From NCBI RefSeq assembly GCF_965638725.1, contig NC_134958.1, positions 13,705,464-13,769,463 on the forward strand: DNA of 64,000 nucleotides, in the 5' to 3' direction. This document shows positions 56,418 to 64,000 of this stretch, in pieces. Below the pieces are notes generated by a model, which saw only the letters and a list, made by a program, of their open reading frames with translations, did no database searches and was not told where the DNA came from. Both the position numbers and the translations under genes were made by a program. Each line of letters begins with the position of its first letter. The stretch's first letter is position 1. Origin of the DNA: Aptenodytes patagonicus. Its lineage: Eukaryota > Chordata > Aves > Sphenisciformes > Spheniscidae.

Positions 56418-57650
56418 TGCAGGTTGGAAGGGACCTGTGGAGGGTTCTAGTCCAACCCCTGCTCAAAGCAGGGCCACCTACATCAGGTTGCTCAGGACTG
56501 TGTTCAGCTGAGACCTGAGTGTCTGAAGGAGCTCCACGGTCTCTCTCCACTTCCAGTGCTTGACCTCCTTCATGATAAAATAAAAAAAAGTTTTTTCCTA
56601 TCATCTACTCGGAATGTCTCATGTTGCCCATTGCCTCTCACTGTGCTCCTGAGAGGTCTGACTCCATCTTCTCTGTGCCATCTCATTTGGGATTTGCAGA
56701 CGGCAGCAAGACCTCCCCTTTGCCTCCTCCTCTCCAGGCCAGACAAATGCCACTTCCTCCGCATCTCCCCATACATCGTGTGCTCCAGTCCTTAAACGTC
56801 TCAGCCCATCAGGACCCCCAGGTCCCTTCCTGTGAAGCTGCTCTCCAGCTTGCCACCCCCACCTTGCGCTGGCGCATGGGCTTATCCCAGCCCAGGGGCA
56901 GGACGTGGCATTTGCCTTCACAAGGTCCATGTCCTTTCTCCAGCCTGCCCCAGTCTCTCTGAACAACAGTCCTGTCCTCCCCAGCATGGACTGCTCCTCC
57001 AATTTGGTGTCATCTGCCAACACTATGTCCCATCATCCAGGTGGCTAATAAGGACAATATTGATCCTGAGGGACGGCACTGCTCACCGCCTGCCAGTTGG
57101 ACTTTGTACCCTGAACGCAGAGTTTGAGCCTGGCAGCCTGGCCAATTTTCCTACTAGTCCGCTTATCTAGTTCGTATCTCACCAGTTTGGCTATGAGGAT
57201 GCTATGGGAAGCCATGCCAAAGGCCTTGCTAAAGTCAAGGTAAATAAACCCCCTTGCTTTCCCCTCATCTACAGAGCCAGCCCTTTCACCACAGAGGGCA
57301 TCCAGGAACGATTTGTGCCTGGGGAACCTGTGCTGGCTGTTCCCAATCACTGTCATCTTAGCCTCTTGGAAATGATTTCCAGCAGGATTTGCTCCATCAC
57401 CTTCCCAGGGTGATGCTGGTGTGGCCAACTGTTCTGTACCACTCTGGATCCTCCTCCTCGCCCAGACCAAAGCTGGGTGTCGTATTTGCTTTTTGGCAGT
57501 CATCAGCACTGTCGTGACCTTTCGGAGATGATCCAGAGTGGCCCCACAGCGACACCGGCTGGTCCCTTGGGTGCTGCCCACCTGGCACCACAGACATCTG
57601 TTTGTCCAGGTGGCTGAAGTGGACCTGAAATGTGCAGTTGTGACCAAAAT
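56418..57650 (-). mobile_element. Degenerate CR1 LINE (non-LTR retrotransposon), 5'-truncated
   Basis: On the + strand it begins with GGTTGGAAGGGACCTGTGG and a CCAACCCCTGCTC-type stretch, which is the reverse complement of the CR1 3' end, so the element is on the - strand. Reverse-strand frames at 57,045-57,647 and 56,619-57,023 keep reverse-transcriptase landmarks: GSVDEGKA, YLDFSKAF and, further on, LADDTKL containing the catalytic ADD. Frames are broken by stops and frameshifts, and the residue after SKAF is Gly where CR1 normally has Asp. It is therefore an inactive copy. CR1 is the dominant LINE of birds. Confidence 0.9.
57045..57647 (-). pseudogene. CR1 reverse transcriptase remnant
   Basis: This is the longest open part of the CR1 element, 200 codons. 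It contains the palm-domain YLDFSKAF motif and downstream LVRYELDK and SGTKS-like (here QGTKSNWQ) segments typical of CR1 ORF2. The catalytic ADD lies in a different frame downstream (around 57,010), so the protein is interrupted. Confidence 0.85.
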
Positions 57651-60076
57651 GTGCTGTGAGCTGTTGGCTGCCTCAGCCTCACCACAGCAAACTCAGAAAG
57701 CTCTTTCTTAAGGGAAAAATCCTGGCTATTTCAGGATCTGGCTGGCTGCAAGAATGGGGACAAGGTGTGTGTCTAGTCCTTGCCTGGCTGGAGGTTCCTC
57801 CTGCCTTCATCTTAAGTGTTTTGTGTAAATCAGTTTAATTTGTGCAATGAAGTGTATGGCTGGTGTCCTTTGGGTTTAATTTCAGTATGTTAGGGACAAC
57901 TGTGGACAGGACAGCAAGGAGCTGTATGTGAACAGGCTGGAGTGTCCACATGCAAGGAGGTATGGGTTTAATTAAATTGATGGAGGTTTGGGTACAAACA
58001 AGACTTTCTGCACTGTGTGGATGAGAACGGCGTACAGCAGGGTAGCTCTGCCTTGCTTACAAAATCACTTATTTATTTTCATGTAACAAAGTGAAGTCTG
58101 TGGTTTTCTTGGAAACTTAAAACATATTTTCCCTTTTTTTTTTTTTTTTTAGCTGAAAATTCTTTCCTTTGATCTCCTTTCTGACTCTTAATGAAGTTGT
58201 TCGATCTGACTTCCCGCATCGCGCCTGTTGTTTTTGCTTTGCTTCGCTGCTTGACCGTGGCGGAGCCGGCGAGTGGGGCAAGCTCGCCTCTCCCGAGTAT
58301 TTCACACCTCCTAACACCAGCCCAGCTTCAAAGCACGCTACAAACACGAAAGGCCCATATCTGCCTGCGTGAAGGCCAGGCTTTCATTGAAGTCCGTAAG
58401 AGCTGAACATGCACATCCAAAGGTATAATTTGACACTAACAAATTAATTCTCACTATTTTTCTGTGGAGGAATTGCCACAGTGCAGGCGGATTAACTGGG
58501 GAGGGGGTGGGCAGGCAGGAGGGACCAGTGTCTGTGCTGGAGAAGGGACATTTTCCAGTCCATCGTGTGTTGGAGGCAGTGATGGGATGATCGGTTCCCA
58601 AGAACCTCACCCTGGCAGTCTGGCTGCCCAGAGCCACTTCTCTTGTGTTGCAGTTAAATTAATTGGTAGCCTAGGAAGGGAGCAGTGGGCACAATGCGTT
58701 GCACAGTGCTTGCCTGCAGAGCTGCAGGAGTGTTGGTCCTACTCTGCTCATTGCTAGTCAAAGTGCCCTACGGAGCGTCTTGAAGTCCCCGAGGCCCACT
58801 TGCCCTCATCCCCGGCGTGTCTCGGTGGTGGGTTCCTCATCCCAAACCTGTTCCCAAATTGCTACTGGTGAGCTCTGAATGGCTGTGCCAGCCAGGAGGA
58901 CATGGGTGGGCAGTGCTGCAGAAGCTCTCGCGCCCAAAGCAAAGCCCTTTTGGGAGAGGATGGGAGCACCTTTTTGGGAAGTCTTTGCTGCTCCTGCTTG
59001 TGCTACCCCAGCTCTGGAAGAAAGAGCAGCCTTCAGCTGCTAGGGCCGTTAATGTCACCTTCCACAAGTACTACGCTTGCAAAGGAACCTGCCAAGTATA
59101 GCACATTTTAATTTGCTCTTTTCCCATGCATTCCTGGATTTATGGCTTAGTTCAGTCTGGTTACTGCTTGCTGTATAGATGTAAAGCTCCCTCCAGAGGG
59201 TCACTCCACGCCATAAGCTTTGTGGGTTCCCTCGAGGAAACTGATGTGCTATTCCCTGAAAAGCATCCACCTAAAGAGGGGTTTTATATTTGATTTTGCA
59301 GAAATTTGAGCTTTGAAAGCTGGCAAGGAGATTTGTCTATCCGGTGATTACATCTAACAGGCTTCTGTCTGAACACAGATATGTTACTCTATATTCGCTG
59401 TGTGCCTTTAAATGCTTAGTTGTTTTTAGGTACTATGGATTTAGGAACATATTTATTGTGTAAAAATGAAGGAAAAAAAAAAAGAGAAAAAAAAGAAAAG
59501 CAACTTAGAGAAAATGCATTTTCAGTGATGCCTGCACCAGGTTGAGAAGTACATTTGCAGTTGCTTGCCATCTGTAGCAACTTGTCCAAAGCAAACATTA
59601 CCAGTCAGTCCAGGTTTGGCTGCATAATTGCCATAAACCATTGCAAGGGCATCCAGAATATCACAGCCCTGGAACTACTTCTAGGATTAGGTCCTACTCC
59701 CTTGAAAAATAAACCTTGGCAAGAGCTCAGTTCTCCCTAATAAAAATTCCATTTTCACAGCTCTAATCAAGTTTTCCAGAGCTGTGGTCCAAATTAGAAA
59801 CTACATGCAGAATATCTGACCCAGGAGAACAAGATGGAGCTTTTCATTTAAAGCAGCGCCAGGCTGGAAATTTCCAAAGTTCTTGGTGGTTCACCTATGG
59901 CAAACCAGTGGAGTGTGTCCTAATAAACCTGTCCCTTACATGGCAAAGCTCCGTCAGACCCAAACTCCTGGTCCCTGCTCACAGGTGGAAGTCTCTCCTT
60001 TGGGGGATTCTTCCAGAAATGGCAACTCTCTTCACAGACTTGCAGATATTTCTGGATTGATTTCATGGCCAACCAT

Positions 60077-60079
<3 letters not shown>

Positions 60080-60108
<29 letters not shown>
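60080..60108. repeat. Poly(T) tract (T29)
   Basis: Uninterrupted run of 29 T. No retroposon body was recognised beside it. Confidence 0.92.
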
Positions 60109-60111
<3 letters not shown>

Positions 60112-62016
60112 TGGGGAAGGTGGTGGGGAAAAGGGGCAATGGAGCTAAACCCATGTTGCTGAGTGGGCATCCAGAGCAGCAGTGGGCTCCGTGCTGAACC
60201 CTGCCTGCCTGGATGGCACCCCATGTCTGCATACTTCTTAGAGATCCTCCAAAATTGTTCCACAAGAGGTCTTTGCAGAAGATGCTGTGGTTCCCCCAGG
60301 AACCGTCCTCATCTGTTACTTACCTGCCTTCCTCACCAGCAGCAGGAGGCATTAGGACACTGTTGGGGTATGATCGGTGATGACTGTGCAGGCTTGGTCC
60401 CACTTTCCAACCCCCCAATTATACAGAGCATTTCTGCATTTACAGGAGGGAGACTTCAGAAATATGGGGCTGTCCCTAGGAGGGATATGAGGACCGATGG
60501 CTGGGTTTGTGCAAGTCATTTGGAGTTCAGTGCTGAGTGTTAGAAGAGAGCTGCTCATCAAGTGAACAGCAAAATCAGTTTTATATTTAATCATTTAAAT
60601 TTTTTTTTCTCCCATTGTTTTTGTAGCCTTAGATCCAACTGTCCATCAGTAGCTTTCAGTGCAAATGTGTTTTTCTTTTCATGTGATAAATGCTCATCTC
60701 GCAATATTTGGAAAACAATGAACCTATTAGTGTCTTGAAGAGAGATGATCCAGTTACATGTAACCACGGGATAAATCTCTGCTTGTTCTGTTACACAGTG
60801 CACAGGATTCAAGCAATATATGTTTATTTTTTTAAATGCAAATGCAGCAGTGATCCATGCAGCACGGATCACAGATGAACTTGGCCATCAGTAAACGACA
60901 ACAGAGTCTGTAGGAGAAAGGAGGAAACCACAGTCACAGTTCATCTTTGTATCTCAGGCTGGCTGGGCTAAGCGATGTACAGAAACATAAAAAACCCAGG
61001 CAAGATCATTGCTTAAATGCTCACGTGGGCTCCTAATTGTGGAAACATGTTGAATTATGTGATACGATGCAGTTATATAACACCTTTCATGAAACTCTTG
61101 GCACGAAAACAATGCATAAAAATAACAGATGTGGCAAATCACAACCACGTTCTGAAATCTTTCTGCAGTTCAGTTCAGTGAAAACAATGGAGTTGATTTA
61201 AATTGGGATTTTTTTTTCCCCCAAAAAAATGTCCCCAGGCAAAGAAATATTTGAAGGAACAGTAAAAAGCTAAAAGTGCAAACAGGGTTTCTCCTAAAGA
61301 AATCTGCAATCAGCCGTCAACTCCAGGGCAGCACAGCAAAAGGCATGGGAGGGGACGGAGGGTCAAGCCCTGCTCGTGTGACTCTTGCTACCTTCAGCAA
61401 GACTCTTCCTGTAAGCCAGGCAAGCAAGATGTGGTCCTGAGATGTGGCCCAAGGGAATGACGGTAAACCAGCACCCTGATTAACCACAGGGTATGCAATT
61501 GTCTTTCTAGGACCATCACTTCATCAAAACCTAAAGGGATGCCTGAGATGAACTGCAAATGCATGAGGACCTCTGCAAAGGAATAATTAGGCGGGTGCCT
61601 GGCCATCCCCTCCAGCCTTTCACCATCCCCAGAGTTTTCCAGGGTATTGGCACATGAGAGATGGGTTTGCAGTGCTTCACAGGAGAGGTCTCGGGCATCG
61701 GGAACATGGCTTTTCCCATGCTTTTGTGAAGCTGCATTGCTGATAACAGGCTTCACCGCTCACAGCCTGTAATCAGACCAGAATCTGCACACGAGCAAAC
61801 GCTCTGTAACTCTACCAGGCTGATAAAGAGGAACAGGCTCCTATTAAACACCAACAATTTACTCCTGTTTGTTGTGGTACATGGTGTCCTGAACGCAGGC
61901 AGTCTGCAGCTCGGAGCGCCTAAAACTAGACCCAGAGCTTTAAACCATGAGGCAATGCCGTGCTGCTGCTGTGCATGGAAGAAGAAATTGGATATTGCTA
62001 GGGGTTGTTTGTTTTC

Positions 62017-62034
62017 TTTTTTTTTTTTTTTTTT
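62017..62034. repeat. Poly(T) tract (T18)
   Basis: Uninterrupted run of 18 T preceding the candidate element at 62,060. Confidence 0.9.
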
Positions 62035-62059
62035 AAAATCCCCTTTCTGGCTATTAGCC

Positions 62060-62290
62060 TTTTATACAGTCAATTTCTACATCGGCTCAAGCCCTGGACC
62101 CGGCTGGCATATGGGACCATCCCTGGTACGACAGCTCCGTAATAACTGTGCTTCCCAGAACTGAGTTTGGCCTCAAGTCTGCTCCGTAATGTCCCATTAA
62201 TTCATTATTCATTGATCGAGAGAGCCCAGATGTGAGCGCAGGACCGACTGCTTGGTTGTTTCTGAGCGATTTGGCTAAGAGGTGCCAATT
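62060..62290. promoter_or_regulatory. Candidate non-coding element
   Basis: GCTCCGTAAT occurs twice (near 62,133 and 62,180), followed by CCCATTAATTCATTATTCATTG near 62,192 and GTGCCAATTATTTC near 62,282. It is repeat-free and non-coding. The regulatory role is inferred from motif density only. Confidence 0.3.
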
Positions 62291-64000
62291 ATTTCTTGGT
62301 ATCATTTTAAAGAATTTTTGTTCTCAGATGGAAGAAAACTGCAGGACATCTTCAATGAAAAAGGGAAAAATAGTATTAATAGCCTATTTTTATTAGTAGA
62401 GAAAAGAAAGACCTTTCAGTTAAAGGTTTCCAATTTTAAAAAAAGGAAATTTCAACTGAAAGAGAGAACTTACTGTTTTGAAAGAGTTTGCTGGGTGGAG
62501 ACATCAAACTGAAAGGATCTTATGCAACTCTGCTTTTTAGGTCTAATACTAAATTCACCCATTTATTCCTTTGCTTTACCACAGGAAAATCGCTGAGGAT
62601 TGCTAAGGAAAAGACTGATTTCTGGACTAGCCAAAAGCACATAGCATCTTCCAGGATCAGACCCTGACATTTCTGTCTCTAATTTTTGTCTGGAGAGCTG
62701 ATGTTTCTGTAGCTCTTCCCATCCTCCAAGTCCTCTGTAAGTGTTAAGTATTTTTGCATCCAGCAAATGGAACAATAACGGAGGACTTAATTTCCCCATC
62801 TGTCAACTAGTCCTGAACAAATTGTACGTCCTTCTCTTTAGAGAGAAATCTTAGGTAAATTAAAAGCTTTAGTGTTCATTTTCATGTAACAGAGGTTCTG
62901 AAAGAAATTCTGTCATCACATTTCTGGCTGAATTTTTTTTTTTCACGTTACAAACCATGGAAGACTTGTTTTTGTAACTCGGAGATGGTGGCTCTATCTT
63001 GCGTAACCTTGGCTCAGGCTGCCCCAAAGTAACGCACATCGCAATGTCAAAGCCTGGATTTTGGGGGAGCTGGTGCTGTACGTTAAGGATGGTTAGTGGT
63101 GTCGGTAAGGGAAAACTGCAACCCAGGGGCTTCGGAGAGATTGCTCCGCTTGTGCAAAGCTCGAGGGCCACGAGTGTGTGGTGATGCTGCATGCTCTGTT
63201 CTGCCCTGCTGAGGACGGCGGAGCACAAGCTGGTCTTTGTTGTTTCCCAGCCTGCCAGACAGCGTATGGTATAATGCTGTTTGTCTTGGGCTTGACCCTC
63301 GGAGGCCATACTCCAGCAAACAACGCTACTGACTTCGCTTGGTCTCTGTGTGTGGGTGGGTGCTGATACGTCATTTAAAAACATGTTGGCGGGCTCTTGC
63401 ACTTGCAAGACTTGTTGGTGTTGACTCTGTGCAGGCGATGGCAGCTCTAGGCCACGTAGCGTTGCTTTCTTCCCCCCCTCAACCCTGGGTCTGAAGCAGT
63501 TTATAACATAAGAGGTGCTTTTGGGTGCAGGTTTCCCCCTTCTTTTATGTGCATGTAAGCTTTGTGCTTGCTTCCCCGTAGATGTCTGTCCACCCCCTTG
63601 CTGCCGCCCCAGTGTGACCCAGCTGGCAGGCTCAGATAAGGGCTGAATGGGAAGATAAGAAGCTCTTTTCCTTCTCCTCCCTCATCTGGAGCATCAGCAA
63701 ACAGTGAGGCTCCGCTTTTGAAATCCCACAAGCTCTGTTAAATACATGGGAAAGTGGCTCCCAAATGAAACTGGTCACACACCCCCCGGGTCTCTGGAAG
63801 ACAGATTAATTGAATACGAATCTTTGGTGAAAGACCAGAAATGGGAAAAAAAAATTAGAACCAGGTTCACCTCCTCCTCAGCACCCCACCATGTCTCTTA
63901 AGAAGCCACCCTTGAAGCTCCAGGATAGGTTTACCTCGAGCAAAACCGTATTATGTGATATGGCAAAGACACACCCTGAAAGAGACAGGTAGGAATTTGG
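62291..64000. other. Intergenic, no gene seen
   Basis: Ordinary intergenic sequence. Overlapping short open frames occur on both strands (the longest is 179 codons at 62,869-63,408, - strand) with no domain or splice support. A T11 tract is near 62,933. Confidence 0.6.

Larger units (their letters stand above)
57660..62050. other. Intergenic, no gene seen
   Basis: No exon or RNA gene was recognised on either strand. It contains homopolymers T17 (58,134-58,150) and T29 (60,080-60,108), and an A-rich stretch at 59,470-59,500. Open frames are under 130 codons and featureless. Confidence 0.6.

Noticed and set aside
60080..60108. T29 run as the tail of a reverse-strand retroposon
   Set aside because: No SINE or gene-like body was recognised on either side, and no target-site duplication was evident.
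1..64000. CRISPR arrays, bacterial operons, phage or plasmid functions
   Set aside because: The window is spliced vertebrate DNA; no regular spacer-repeat array or prokaryotic gene organisation is present.
1..64000. tRNA, rRNA or known microRNA genes
   Set aside because: No tRNA A/B-box cloverleaf, rRNA-like segment or recognised miRNA seed hairpin was found by eye; a structured RNA search was not possible here.

Overview
The window is vertebrate nuclear DNA, most likely from a bird. The evidence is widely spaced short exons with GT/AG introns, a CR1 LINE copy and a CR1 3' tail, few other repeats, and a very GC-rich, CpG-dense domain of the kind seen on avian microchromosomes. Two protein genes are supported, both on the + strand. 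They are in the order known from human 15q23 (MAP2K5, then SKOR1).

Layout. Bases 1-37,175 hold the 3' end of MAP2K5 (MEK5): three coding exons (11,817-11,878; 14,251-14,296; 37,071-37,175) separated by introns of about 2.4 and 22.8 kb, with the rest of the gene to the left of the window. A probable 3' UTR runs to a poly(A) signal near 38,620. From 38.6 to 46.2 kb is intergenic DNA that becomes CpG-rich from about 43.3 kb. SKOR1 (CORL1/LBXCOR1) follows: a probable non-coding first exon ending at 46,644, then eight coding exons from 47,515 to 51,588. I could join these into an 851-codon reading frame with every splice phase consistent. Its 3' UTR ends at a poly(A) signal at 52,088. From 52.1 to 64.0 kb is intergenic sequence with no recognisable gene. 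It contains a degenerate CR1 on the - strand (about 56.4-57.65 kb) and several mononucleotide tracts.

MAP2K5 encodes the MAPK kinase of the ERK5 pathway. SKOR1 is a SKI-family nuclear corepressor of LBX1 in dorsal spinal cord neurons. The two genes are not functionally coupled. The MAP2K5 introns and the intergenic DNA do contain many AT-rich, repeat-free blocks dense in homeodomain-type TAATTA/TGATTGACAG motifs. I interpret these as candidate conserved non-coding enhancers of SKOR1. They form a regulatory block in which MAP2K5 is a bystander, which fits the human MAP2K5/SKOR1 restless-legs association. Conservation itself could not be measured here.

I found no previously undescribed enzymatic or defence system. 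The most unusual features are structural and regulatory: a perfect 35-bp-arm GC palindrome about 0.9 kb upstream of the first SKOR1 splice donor, paired TGATTGAC sites next to the promoter, a C10-A8-G11 hairpin tract, a 22-C tract at a SKOR1 splice acceptor, and inverted ATTAAT arms just downstream of SKOR1.
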